Positions 35,583-46,999 are shown, counted from the first letter of the stretch. The stretch is 64,000 bases of DNA from Isoetes taiwanensis (GCA_021234155.1 JAJEKV010000169.1:748978-812977), one strand, 5' to 3'. A program made the numbers and translations. Notes: generated by a model not told the origin, from the sequence alone.

Positions 35583-37007
35583 CTAGGTAGCAAGTCTGGC
35601 GATGACTTCATCCACCAGAATTTCCTCTTTGTTTGGTACTAGTCTATGTTGCATAATCCATGGAAGCTTGCCATACACATGCTCCTCTGCTAGCTTGCTA
35701 GCTGGATCTTCATCTTTCTGCCATATATGGACTTTTGCACTACTTTCATCCTTAAAATAACCATGCAGTTGTTCTGGTTCAAAATCCCAATTCCCAAACT
35801 GTAAAATCCTGTCCTTCCTCATGGAATCTTCCGATCGTTGCCTTCTTAGGCCCATTTCTACCTGCATAAGCTTTATTCAAGAGAATTTTCATCTTTGTAG
35901 AAAACAAAAATGCTTTAGAGAACGATATTGATGCTTAAATCTACCTTGCTTGAATCATTCTTAGGAATCAAATTGTCAGTCATCCACCAATGCAGAAGCC
36001 ATGGAGCATGATGTGCCAATAGCACTGCACGCCTTTCTGGTTTGGGAAGAACGGAAAGTGCCTTGTAGGCTGCCGATAATGGTATACTGTTCCACCAAAA
36101 ATTAATCACAGGTTCCACCATAGATACTCCAGCAAGCCTGTTTTAAGAACCAAGCTTCAGATTCAGAATTTACTCTTCTTACAGAAGAAAAGATTTGAAA
36201 TTGAACCTGTCAGTAATATATCTCATGGAAGCCCAAGCAGAGTATGACCCAATTCCAAAAGACAAAACGTAGAATTTATCACCAAGGCTCAGGCCATCTG
36301 CCAAGTCTTCTATGTCATGAGCTTCTGAAAGCAGAGTACGGTAGGGAAAGGGTTCGCTCTCGCCGTAACCGGGCCGATCATAACCAATAATACAAATACC
36401 ATTTTCATAAAGGGGTGCCTGAAGAAATTTGACTATCAGTACTATCTAATGCTTTCGAAATCCCCAACATGCAGTATGAATCTAAACTGACCTGAGAGAC
36501 AGAAAGAACATCCCGTTTAGATCCACCATAGCCGTGCAGAAATATGACTTTCCGTGATGTTCCGTCCCTGCAGGGGCCCCTTTCTTCATAGGCCAAAAAT
36601 CTACCATCTCTGGTGAATATTCCTGAAGCGGCTATAGGCCTGGCTACCTTCTCAGATTTCGTTGCAGATAAAGACGGATAAATAAGCACAAAACTGGTCA
36701 AGCATATGATCAACAACAACCGAACGTCGGAACCTATAAAATCACCACACAACACAAAATGCTTGAGCGAAACAAACTAAAACGAAATGCGTCGAAAGGC
36801 AAACAGCATATCAAAACTAAATTTATCAAAGAACACAAAAACTGAGCGAAATAAGCTAAAACAAGAAAGATCAAGAGGGATAAAAAGTTCATTAATCAGA
36901 ACAAGAGTCGCACCATTAGGCTCGCACCAAGCAAGACGGTGGACATGATCAACTGCAGCTTGAAACTCCGCAGAAGTATTGTTACGGTTAAGAAGCTTGT
37001 TCGCCAT
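35583..37007 (-). CDS. Alpha/beta hydrolase superfamily protein, likely catalytically dead
   Basis: Five exons join in frame: 37007-36914, 36733-36492, 36418-36207, 36137-35945, 35861-35583 (stop). All introns are GT-AG and 69-180 bp. They give 339 codons, close to the plant family's 330-380. The start is the first in-frame ATG at 37007. Residues 36-53 form a hydrophobic segment, probably a signal anchor. 'VIFLHGYGGSK' (94-104) and 'IIGYDRPGYGESEP' (122-135) match the family. 'WQKDED' (294-299) keeps the acidic residue. The nucleophile elbow, GFSMG in relatives, reads SFGIG (165-169), so the Ser is Gly. The C-terminal PGAGH block with the catalytic His is absent. The frame is intact despite this, suggesting a pseudoenzyme or a young pseudogene. 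The family's substrates are mostly unknown. Confidence 0.85.
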
Positions 37008-37130
37008 AGCCAAGAAAACACAGAAAAGTATGAAGAGAAGGGAGGAATATAAATTGAAACAAAGAAGGGATCAAAACGACAGATCTAGCAGAAGCAAATA
37101 GGCTAAGCATGAAGGGTTAGGCAAAGACAG

Positions 37131-37302
37131 GATACTTACCTGGCTCTAGTAAATGAACGCTGGGGTCGCTTAATTCAACAAGTCCGGCGGCATCGCCATG
37201 AATGCGCTTTGGTCCCAAAATTATGGCCCGAACAAAGGGCCCATATAACGTACACGAGCCATGCATGTATTTGGAATTTTTTTGCCCCAAAGTCCATTTC
37301 AC
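37131..37302 (-). other. Upstream exon-like stretch of the hydrolase gene
   Basis: An open minus-strand frame starting at an ATG ends in CCAG|GTAAGT, a strong donor. It could be a 5' UTR exon or part of an upstream reading frame. Splicing into a coding acceptor upstream of 37007 is not obvious, so its role is unclear. Confidence 0.35.
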
Positions 37303-37399
37303 AGATACATATTGAGATTAGTCTCCTAAATTTTAGATCACAATCCTTATTTTCGGGTTTGAGTTCTTATTTGCTGGCAAATAACCTGTGGGGTTTCTT

Positions 37400-37683
37400 T
37401 CAAAATCTATTCAAAATCCGGTGGAGCCCTTCAAAATCTGGCAAGTCTATTCAAAATCCTGTGGAGCATTACATTTACCAGCAAATTATCTGGTTGAAGC
37501 TACTGGGATTTCGAATCCTGGTCCACTGTGTGTGTTAGATTTGCATGGGCATATAAAAGATAAAACCATAGGTTAGCTCAATTTTGTCCTTCCTCATTCA
37601 ATAGCACCCTTGCTAACCAATGCTTCCATCATGGTTCCCCACATCCCAAACAAACACGCTTCATGACTCATGGTGTGCTTCTG
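37400..37683. repeat. Short internal repeats upstream of the hydrolase gene
   Basis: TCTATTCAAAATCC(G/T)GTGGAGC appears twice (about 37407 and 37446) with a shorter TCAAAATCTGG between. No gene. Confidence 0.5.
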
Positions 37684-37758
37684 GAAATACAGAAGAACAA
37701 GAGCATATATTCAGTTGGAATCACACACTGATAGGGCAGTTCAGATCTTGAAGGAAAA

Positions 37759-37790
<32 letters not shown>

Positions 37791-37941
37791 CGAAAGATGC
37801 GCGATGCCTTGGTTCGAGAAATACCAAGGAATAAGAGCATCTATCTGGTTGGCATTGAAAATTAGTAGAGTCACTTAGATCTTGAAGGAATTTTTCCTGC
37901 CACGAAATAAAGGGTTTCCTTATTCTATTCTATTCTATTCC
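37684..37941 (+). repeat. Duplicated ~74-bp unit with (AAAT)n and (ATTCT)n tracts
   Basis: A unit running from GAAATAC through AAGAGCAT to AGATCTTGAAGGAA occurs at 37684-37757 and 37818-37892. (AAAT)n lies between them (about 37758-37789). An (ATTCT)n array (about 37918-37941) follows CACGAAATAAAGGGTTTCC. The tail could mark the 3' end of a short retroposon related by tail type to the LINE at 20.6-25.7 kb. Confidence 0.6.
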
Positions 37942-38079
37942 TTGATAGTCCTTTAGCAGTAGTAGGTTAGAGCTCTACATTAAGCTGAGAAACTTGTAGG
38001 AAATCTTCATGACTAAAGCAAATGCTCTAGTATAAAACCTTAGGTTTATTTGCTCCATTCCAAAAATTATTGTCAATTA

Positions 38080-38370
38080 TTGTTCCTTCCACCAGCAAGT
38101 AGAACCTTTACTAACCACTAGTTCCATCAAGCATTTGCCACATCTAATCAAGGAATGAAAACGTGCTATTTACTACTAATATTATCCTTCCTTTCACCAA
38201 TGAGTTGCAACCTTATTAGGCTCCATCAAGAATGCGACACATTGGAGCGAAGCATTGAGGCAGGTATTACTACTGCTTGCACTTAAACACCCTGGCCTTA
38301 TTCTTCTCTATTCAACAACCAAGTCGTTATCCTTCCACCAATAAATAGCACCTTGACCAACCACTGCAAA
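38080..38370 (+). repeat. Decayed minisatellite, ~110-140 bp period
   Basis: CCTTCCACCA(G/A)(C/T)AA(G/A)TAG...CCTT(T/G)AC(T/C)AACCACT is repeated loosely at about 38086, 38190 and 38330. A related piece lies near 37600. Divergence is high. Confidence 0.4.
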
Positions 38371-41220
38371 TCATGTGAAAATATTTCTCTTTAGAACGTC
38401 CTTCATCCATCCTATAATGGTTTCGTCATTACTACTTTTGTGGATCATACATCCATCCCACCAGACAACTATTAACTTCAATAGATCCGTACCCTTCTGC
38501 AAATAACTAGCACTTGCAATAAAAAAAACCAAGAGAAATAGGCTTGGCTTTTGATTATAGTCTTTGTTAGGTTACATCGTTCAACTTAAACATTAGGAAG
38601 ATAAAACACTACTTTTACGCATCTAACCAATAATAAAAGAAACCTTCTATTGAGGACGAATATCCCCCTTGCCTTTGTTAGTGTCCTAGATTGATGTTAT
38701 CCCACCAACAAATATCGTCTTGAAACAATCAAATGACATATACAATCAAATTATATACACCTTATATTTTTATGTTTCTGTTAAATATATTTTGAAGTTA
38801 ACTGTTCAAATTTGCATGGTATGAAAAGGTAAAAGAACTTATGTTGTAATACTACCAAATTACATCTTCTACTGCCCTTTTTTTTTTTTTTTTTTTTCCT
38901 AGAGAGAAAAAAAAGTTTTTCTCTAAAAAAAATTGCATCTTTTTTAAATTATGTAAAAATAATATTACTATAACAAACACATAATCTCAACCCAAGTCCA
39001 TTTTATATTTTATACAATGCCCTTGTGGCCTTTTATATAATAATCTCAACCCAAGTCCAAAACCGCAGCCCTCTATGAAAATTCCCGGAATATTCCTGTC
39101 TCTTTACTTTAGGTAATCCCGGTTTTATACGTTCTTGGCGGCGCCGCTACACTTCGCCATAGCGAGCTTCCTATCTTGTTCGAAATACCATAGCCGATGC
39201 CATATGAGCGCCATAGCAGATGTTCCAAATACGCCATAGCCGATGCCATAGCGGATCTTCGGCGCCATAATGTTCGAGCGCCATAGCCGTCGAAGTTGTG
39301 CGGCCAGGATAGAATGGTGGATATAATCCAAAGTGATTAACAATAGCCGATGTTCTCATAGCAGCGTTCCTGATCTTATTTGCGTGAGCATTTGTTGCGG
39401 TTATGTGTGAAGATCCCCGCGTTTTGCCAAAGATCCCCCGTTCTTGAGCTATCCGAGAGAGCAACACATATGGCCTTGTTCCCCAACCTGCGGTCCGGTG
39501 GAGCAAATAGGGCGGCGGATCTTATCTTTCATTTGCAGTACCGATGAGGCGCTTTTGCAATGGCCTTTCGATATTGACTCAAATCCTTGTTTGTGTGAAG
39601 ATCTACCGCTTGAGCCGTGGCCCTTTTCTTGAGCTTGCAGATCCTTTTCTTTTGCAAAGAAAGAAGCTTCCAATACGAATAACGAGAAACTAACGAGATT
39701 ACGCCCGCTTTCTTCAACGATTGTAGAGATTAAAGGGCCAAAATCGGAAAAAGAAAACCCAAAATCGCAAAGAAAACTCAACGCCCGTAACCAAGAACAC
39801 CAAGAACGTAATTTTCCAGAATCTGCGGTTTACGGCTGGTAACCGTAACGGATTGAGGGTTTCCTACGGTAGAACCGGAACAATTCACGACACTGCCTTG
39901 TTCTCCTGCATGCAAGGATGAGCTCCAGAAATTTGTAGAGAATACACATTCGAAATGTAATAGGATAACAGAGCACCTTTTGTATGTTAGAGTTTGTCTT
40001 TGGCACTTCTTTATCTCAGATTGTCTTCTTCATCGATTCACTAAGTATAACCATTGGCTGCCTTCTTTTTCTGCATGCAAGTTTTTACTGAAACCTAAGT
40101 TGAATGAAAATCCAAAACCAAAATTTGCACATTAAAGGTGGATTCCTGGGCCTGATGAAGCTCCAACAAGCTCCGCTAAACTAAGTTTCGCCTCCCCTAG
40201 CTTCCCCGCTATGCGAACCAAGTTTTGCCTTCAAGGATATGTCCTGGGTGGCCCTCTTCCCCGATTCTTGCGCTTTGGAGACCGCCTTCTGCGATTTAGA
40301 GAATGCCTTGGTGCGCTTTGGTCCTTAATCGGGGCTGAACAAGAGCCCATAGCCAGCCTGCCGGGAAGGAGCGTAGTCGGGCTATGGCGATGGAAGGTAG
40401 AAGCGCCATGGCGTAGGAAGGATTAGGCGGCGATGCTATTATCGCTTGGCAAAGCCCGACAAAATTGCGTTTTAAAACAGCGTAATTTTACAAGTATTCA
40501 CCCAACCGCTTATTACGAAGTGTAGACGAGTCTCCTGAGCTCCAATTCAGCTTGGGAAATGAACCGACATTCCCCGAAGATGTAGTTTGAACAAAAGACT
40601 TAAAGGAAATTACCAAGTCTGGTAATGTCGGGCAAAAGTTGGAGTTAGTATTTGGTTTTAAGGCTTTGTCTTCCTCTAAGATACTAAAACATGGTATTGT
40701 CATCACACAAACACTTCATTGATGAATGCTACATGGAAAACTTATGTTATTATCCACCTAGAATACAATCTACAAGATAATAAGTTTTGGACATATATAC
40801 TAAAGAATGTGGGAAAATGAAAATTGCTCTTGATTTAGAGTTCTCACCTTCACCGTCAACTTGCTTGCATTGCTTGGTAAAATTGTTTCCATTTGCTAGG
40901 GAAATGGTTGTGGGTTTTCATGCCATCTATAGATTTGCTTCATTTTCGCATGCAATCTCGCAATATATTGGATTCCATTATTGTATCATCAACTTCCTTT
41001 GCCATTTTACATGAGAATCGTATAGTAATGTGTGGATATTAATGTCCATTCATGTTACCAAACTTCTGTTGTTCTCTCACCAACAATGATTTATAAACAA
41101 ATTTGGTTCATATATGGTCATGTTCTCATGCTTTAATGTCAACCATTTATATACAAAAAAACAAAGCATGTTTAGCACCATAAATAGATAGGGATGCAAA
41201 AAATACATATCATTATTCAT
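38370..41220. other. Long non-coding stretch
   Basis: No gene recognised. Contents: a T tract at about 38879-38897 beside a small GAGAGAAAAAAAAG/CTTTTTCTCT-like inverted repeat; a direct repeat of ATAATCTCAACCCAAGTCCA at about 38981 and 39041; and a cluster of GCCATAGC(C/A)GATG motifs on both sides of 39200-39290. Confidence 0.45.
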
Positions 41221-41224
41221 ATAT

Positions 41225-41255
41225 ACTAGAAACGTGTGCCCGGTGATGCCGGGCA
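41225..41255 (-). mobile_element. Helitron-like 3' terminus (minus strand)
   Basis: On the minus strand the stem TGCCCGG / CCGGGCA (41249-41255 with 41237-41243, 5-nt loop) is followed 7 nt later by CTAG at 41229-41226 and then T. The stem shares its GCCCGG/CCGGGC core with the end at 18.92-18.95 kb. The element body would extend to the right, over the RING-like exon region. Confidence 0.55.
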
Positions 41256-41878
41256 TTAGTCATGGACGTGTGGAATAGATAGACATAATGGAGTTCGTAG
41301 GTGGAATGAAAACATGTAAATGCAATTGTATCCATAGAAGTAATTGAGTGTCAAGTGTTGGGGGGGTGAAAGTATGCTGGTGGGTATCAAATAAACGCGT
41401 TCAAACTCCGCCACCGGTACCCTTCATACTATTTTTCCACCCTTCACCAATTGAAGTCTAACCTATTCTATGCCCGCCACTTCACATAGGGCGCATCTGC
41501 TCAATCATAACCCTTCACCGCCCAATCGTAACTAATGAATGTGACCCGGGGTAGCGAATTTTGAATTTGTAATTTGCAACCGTGTTCCCCACCTTTTGCT
41601 ACTCCTACCAAAATAGCCAGCGGAGAAGAAGCTTCGAGAATTTCCATTCACTCTAGTATTCCAAAACTCAAACGCACTATGGTGGCCGAAGGTTGTTAAT
41701 CCGGGCCGTTCACCCAAGAATTCCAATGGATGCCATGCTAGGGGTAAGCAAAAATGCACCGCCAATTTTGATGGCTTACTACGTGCCTGTTAATTTGTTT
41801 TGCTTGCTTTCTTTTCAGCCCGAATGAACGTTCCCCTAAGACCCGGGACCGGCCGATTGCGGCGAGAGGAGGACTTCC

Positions 41879-42566
41879 ATGCTTATGCGGGTCTATCAAA
41901 CGAGGGTGTATCCCTCTCAATTTCGAACAGATGTGATATCTGCAACAGAGTATAATGAGGTTTGGGACACCAATGGTGTCATTCCCAACAAGACATCCAT
42001 CGACAAAGTAAGGCCAGAGCATGAAGAAGCTCTAATTGAACTGTTGAGCAAGATATTACAGAATGTCACCAGGCTGAGGGAGATGACCAAGAGAAATGAT
42101 CAGCAGGTCAGCATCACTCCAATACCATTCCGATTGCCAATTGGAGATGAGGAGAGATGCTCCACCTGTGGTCTTGCATTCCAGGATGATTACACCCTCA
42201 GCCTGCGGATGAAATGTGGACATCATTATCACGTTAGGCAGCCTCGGTTGCACATGGAAAAAGGATGTTTGCCCTCGAAAGTGCACGTGAGACCATTCCT
42301 GGCGTGGTTAGTGCGTGAAATAGGTAAGCTTAATACAAAGAAAGGTGAAGTGTTACATGTTTGGAACATCTCACAAAACCGAGAAGAAGATAATTGATGT
42401 TGATGAGCATGTAGCCACAACTCCTGATAGCAGCAGGAAAAGGAAACAGGTCAACACACCAAGAAGTAAAAGGACCCCAGGATCAGCCAAGCACAAGTCC
42501 ACAAGGGTTCAAACTCCACGACCAAGGCATAGGAAAAAGGTACATGCCTATTTTCGTGCTCATTAG
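41879..42566 (+). CDS. RING-like zinc-binding exon pair of an unrecognised gene (partial)
   Basis: An open frame from 41879 contains 'PEHEEALIELLSKILQNV', a coiled helix. It then has a Cys/His set: CSTCG near 42161 and CGHHYH near 42217, with a further Cys 13 residues on. That resembles part of a RING-H2 finger. A donor GTAAGC follows 'VREIG' near 42325. A second basic, Pro/Ser-rich open stretch (about 42372-42540, 'PRSKRTPGSAKHKSTR') may be the next exon. The frame has no stop between 41879 and 42397. Function is not known; a Helitron-captured gene piece is possible. Confidence 0.4.
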
Positions 42567-42659
42567 AAGGTGTCAGAGACATTGAAACTACCAAATAGCT
42601 CTTCAAAGACATCGGCAAAGACCTAGCAAAGACTTTGGAGAGACACCAAAGCATGCGTA

Positions 42660-43090
42660 ATCCAAGGGAGATTCAAGTAGTACCGATGGTGCCAACAATT
42701 ATATTATAGTTCCAAATTCTCGCACGCTGCCTCTACAAAGGCCTCCTCTAACACCGCTTTCAGAGGGAAGGAAAACGATGGCGAAGATGTCGACAAAGCG
42801 ATTCATACGATTAAGTTAAGCGTCGTCGGCGTTGACACCGCGGTCAAGGGCCGAAAGGTTGTGGAAGAAGAAAGTGAGGGTGAGTCAGAAAATGACCTTG
42901 ATGAGGACGTCCCTATAGAAGTAGCATTTGGAAAAAAAAAAAACAAGGCTAACGTAATTTTGCCTTATGTATTTCAGGCAAGCAAACCTTGATTTTGCAA
43001 GACAACCCTAAACCATCAGCCAAAAGGTTTTTGTTCAAATAATTAATATATTTGATCCCTGTTTTATCCGCCATAGCCAGGGCTTCAAAT
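42660..43090 (+). other. Degenerate coding-like stretch, acidic
   Basis: Around 42780-42960 one frame reads 'VKGRKVVEEESEGESENDLD' and another nearby is Lys-rich. It may continue the preceding gene remnant. No domain recognised. Confidence 0.25.
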
Positions 43091-43096
43091 GCGGAT

Positions 43097-43318
43097 GCAT
43101 AAAATCGCTGATTGATGCATAAAATCGCTGATTGATGCATAAAATCGCTGATTGATGCAAAAAACCATCTTCAATCTCTGTGGCAAAAAACCATCTTCAA
43201 TCTCTGTGGCAATGGAGCTCACTACAGTAGATTTGACGCCTGCCGCCGGAAACAGAGGAAAACAGAGAAGCCCCTTGCCGCCAGAAACAGAGAAAACAGA
43301 GAAGCCCCTTGCCACGTG
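43097..43318 (+). repeat. Three different short tandem repeats back to back
   Basis: A 20-bp unit (GCATAAAATCGCTGATTGAT) is present three times at 43097-43157. It is followed by two copies of a 26-bp unit holding CCATCTTCAATCTCTGTGGC, then two copies of a unit of about 35 bp holding AACAGAGAAGCCCCTTGCC. Each array is nearly perfect, so all are recent. Confidence 0.9.
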
Positions 43319-43674
43319 TTCGTTCGTAATTCGCCCAACTGTTTATTACGTACGGGAAACTACTTTTCTTGAAGATTCCCTCGGGAATATTCCCTCGTGG
43401 AATCTTCTCGAACCGTAGTTTCCCTAGTACTTTACAACAACTCTTGGTAGCAATACAAGATACAAAAATTACAAATTTGGACTAAAAATTCTTCCAAATA
43501 CTAGAACACAAGTCGTGTATTTGTTTCTACTGTACATCAGGAGCCACATACCTTTGGTCACTTTCGAACAGCTGCCATTACAGACGACGTGGGAGACGTG
43601 GATTATAAAACAGGATTTCATGTAATAGCCAGTTAAGTTCACATTATTGGCACGAAACATAGAATATTAATTAT

Positions 43675-44646
43675 ATGAACAGTCCTATTAGGGCCAGGAA
43701 AATCATTCAGGCTCGGATGGGTATGGAAATGGATGCAAAGGTGATAGTGGCTATAGATTTTGGGACTACATATTCTGGATTTGCATATGCCCATCAGAGC
43801 AATCCCAACGAGGTTTACATTTTTGACAATTGGCCTGCTTATATTGAGGCTGGTGGTGGTAGAAGGTACTTTGCAAAACTCGGACTAGTCTTTTTTATTC
43901 TCGCTTCGGACCTTTTGGATCCGTGGAACTAAAAGCATGGGGTTGGCCTCGCATTGTTAGAGTATGTTAATGCTCTTGAAGGGGCCAGAGATGCTAGAGA
44001 TATGAGTACGAAACATCTAACAATGCGTAAATTATTTCTATCACGGGATGCAAATAATAACATGGGATATTTTCTCACCAAATTCAAGTTGTATTTGGCA
44101 CCAGTAATCCTGAGCCGTTTCTACCAACCGGGCTCACAAATGAGAAGCTAGTTGTTGATTATCTTAGAGCAATATCCGAATTTGCCATGGGAGAATTGAA
44201 GGCGTGCTATGGTGAGAATTTCAGCAAGTCGATGTGAAGTGGTGTATTACGATGTTCTTAATTTGGGATGAATGTGCCAAGCAAACCATGGAAATCGTGC
44301 GCGTAAAAAGGCTGGGATGGTGGTGGGAGCAAATTGTAGGGATGTTGACGCTTAGTTGTCATCCTTTGTCTATAACTTTAGAACCGTAAGCGACTTCCAT
44401 TTATTCACGAAGCCGGTACCGCTTTTTAAAGAAGGGGATAAATTCTTGGTAGCTGATATTGGGGGTGGAACCATTGATCTTGCACTGCATCAAAAAGTAG
44501 ACGATCGATCCCTGCAAGTTCGAGAAGTAGGCATGAGCAGTGGTTGCATGGGGGGTGGAACATTTGTGGACATGAACTTCCTCAATGTTGTTTGGAAAAA
44601 ATTAAGCTTTTTCAAGAGCTTTAGCGAATCCAATCCCAAAGACCCT
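43675..44646 (+). pseudogene. HSPA12-like (HSP70 superfamily) gene fragment
   Basis: The start reads as an HSP70-fold ATPase: phosphate-1 loop 'VAIDFGTTYSGFAY' (codons from about 43747), later 'YFLTKFKLYLAP' (about 44069), 'FAMGELKACYGENFSK' (about 44182) and phosphate-2 'VADIGGGTIDLALHQK' (about 44449). The 'GGTFVDMNFL' stretch near 44554 is typical of the HSPA12 branch rather than DnaK. The pieces lie in several frames and the middle is shortened, so it is a pseudogene. It stops abruptly after 'SFSESNPKDP', where TTTGTCACG repeats of a CACTA-like element begin. The rest of the ATPase domain is missing from the window. Confidence 0.7.
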
Positions 44647-44649
44647 TGT

Positions 44650-44992
44650 TTGTCACGGTTTTTGTCACGCAAAATACACTATATTATTATATTATTAGTA
44701 TCGTGACAAATAACTTTTCTCACTCGTGACAAACATGAAACCACTTGTCACGCGTGATAAATAAATATATTTGTCACGCGTGACAGAATGTTAGTTTGTC
44801 ACGCGTGATAAATAAATATATTTGTCACGCGTAACAAATGTTAGTTTGTCACGCCCTGATAAATAATTATATTTGTCACGCATGACAAATCTTAGTTTGT
44901 CACGCGTGACAAAACCTTTACTTTTGTCACGCCTGCCAATTTTACTTTTGTCACGCGTGACAAACTGATATTTAATAATATTTATTTTTTGA
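44650..44992 (-). repeat. Subterminal palindromic repeats, left end
   Basis: A dozen or so copies of TTTGTCACG or its complement occur, several fused into the 18-bp perfect palindrome TTTGTCACGCGTGACAAA. They alternate with TAAATAAATATA spacers. Probably transposase-binding sites. Confidence 0.85.
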
Positions 44993-46839
44993 TTTTTTTC
45001 TACATAATGTTTTTTATATTTTATTAAGCTAATTTTGATTATCCCTGATTGGTTGCAAATTGGCACAAACATAAAATGAAATTGATATACATAAAATTTA
45101 TATAAAGTACATATGCAAGTATACAAAATATAAGTGCAAAGTCTATCAATACGCACAACTGCCACTGTCTCCATCCCTGCATCATGGCGCCGAGACATAT
45201 CGTCCCCCTCTACTCCATCTCCCTGAAAAAATGGTCTGTCATCTGGGACATCGATGTCATAGTCTTCCTCTGCCAAATTCTGGGCCTCGCCTTCTTGGAG
45301 CATCCGTACAATCCTCTACAAAAAATAAGTAGTATTAGAAACTATGTTGATCAGTGGTATCTTCATTGGCTTCAAGTTAGTTACTGACCTCTCTATCGGC
45401 TTCATGAAGTGGCCATATGTTAAGTCCTGCCATGTACAACTCAAAGTCGGGCTGTGACATATATTTTCTTACATCGCACTGGTCCTGGGTGGGCGCAAAT
45501 CCGTATTGCGCATACTAAAAATAAAGTAGCAGTTAGTATGCAAAACGCGAAAGCCTCATATAAGACTATAGGCCATTACAAAAGACTCAAATACTTACGA
45601 ACTTAGCCTCGAATCCTGATTGGCCAGAACTACCAAAACGATGACCCACTGGTTGCTTTGCAATTCTCGCACTACACATGTAGAAAGTCTTAAAAGAGAG
45701 AATAAAATATTGCAAGCTAAAATAAAGTAAACTTACGATGTGGCTTCCTTCTGCTGCGCATGTCTGTCTGGTTCTGCATCATCTGCCGCGATCTCTCGAA
45801 GGGCCCACTCCCATGCTTCGTCAGGGATACGTTTTCGCTTAGAAGTTCCCTCTTCTAGATGATGCTTAACCTCCTTCTTCAGCTTAGAGCGATGGCTTCT
45901 GAAAAAAATAAGAGCATTAATACAATAAGAATTTTAATGAAGATGGTTGAAGTTTAATAGAATTGAAGACAATAACAGCACACCTATGGATCTCAGATAA
46001 CTTGTGCCGTATAAAGGACTCCGAGACATCCCCATGTATTTTCTTAACCTCACGTATCACCTGCATTTAAGTATGAGATACAAACACTTTTAATTTAGTA
46101 CAAAGAGAGTGATTGTTATAAGAAATGATGAGTAAAGCATTTCACCAGCTCAATGTGCTCAGGATCTTGCTCTTTCATTTTCTTGTGAGGTGCTTTCCAA
46201 TAAAAATGATCGTGCGCTATATAGTTTTTATAGTCCTGCGTAAGGCACTATCTCCTGGTCCAAACTTTGGCTTGCCCATCGGGCTTATCACCAAAGCGGG
46301 TACATCTGGTGAGCCCTCTAAGATCCTACAGCCTGCAGGATACTTAAATATCCCCACCTGCAAGTCAAACATCTTAGTTTATATTTTAAATTATTATGGA
46401 AGTGTGAAAAATAGTTACCTGCACTTCTTCAAAGTCTACAGGTGGTATACCCCTACCTCGCCCCCCACGTCCACGTCCACGCCCACGCCCTGCAACATAT
46501 AGCAAAATATGTATATAGCATGTTTCTAAAAGAAACAAGATTGAAATTTATACCTATAACTGACTCATGTGGAGCTGGAGCTGTAGGTGTCACTGTAGGT
46601 GGTGTAGGTGCAGGTGGAGGTACAGAAGGCAAGGGTGATCGATACGCAGTAGCAGCAGTGGCCTCCCGCTCCCGCATCCGCCGATCAAAGGTTGTATTAA
46701 GGACCCTGGCCTCATTAATAGTCTCTTGAGAATTTTGGGCCCATTCACGAAACCTTTGTGCGGGATCACCACCAGTACCATATAGGTCCTGCAATATCAC
46801 GATTGCTTGGTGCAAGGGATCATCTAAGTTATCGCCCAT
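44993..46839 (-). pseudogene. Eight-exon transposon gene (TNPA-like accessory protein), one frameshift
   Basis: Exons: 46839-46554, 46489-46419, 46357-46146, 46060-45984, 45898-45737, 45671-45599, 45514-45389, and from 45315. All borders are GT-AG and all phases agree, except for a 1-nt shift in exon 3 after 'FGPGDSALR'. Features in order: a Pro/Thr-rich end to exon 1, a Gly-Arg run (GRGRGRGRGGRGRG) spanning exon 2, 'VGIFKYPAGCRILEGSP' with 'FGPGD' in exon 3, and a basic then acidic helix 'KRKRIPDEAWEWALREI' in exon 5. Exon 7 has 'YAQYGFAPTQDQCDV'. Exon 8 is acidic and runs open toward the repeats without a clear natural stop. By position and style it resembles the second (DNA-binding) gene of En/Spm elements; that is inference. 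Confidence 0.55.
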
Positions 46840-46999
46840 CTGAATGTGAAACCAAATATTAGAAATAAAGCAAGCACAACTGAGACAAAAAATTACAACC
46901 TAGTTGCCACATCTAGTGCAATCTGCAACCCAAGTTCAGCTACAACATTGAAAAAGTGCACATGCATCAAATTTCCCCTTGAGTTCAAATTGTAGGATG

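Noticed and set aside
40211-40426. Plus-strand 71-codon frame with Arg/Leu-rich protein
   Set aside because: No domain, no flanking exons, and composition explained by a locally GC-rich patch.
43097-43160. CRISPR-like repeats
   Set aside because: The 20-bp units are directly adjacent with no spacers, and the setting is a plant nuclear genome.
44677-44681. CACTA at 44677 as the exact transposon terminus
   Set aside because: TTTGTCACG repeats occur outside it and no matching TAGTG with a 3-bp target duplication was found at the right end.
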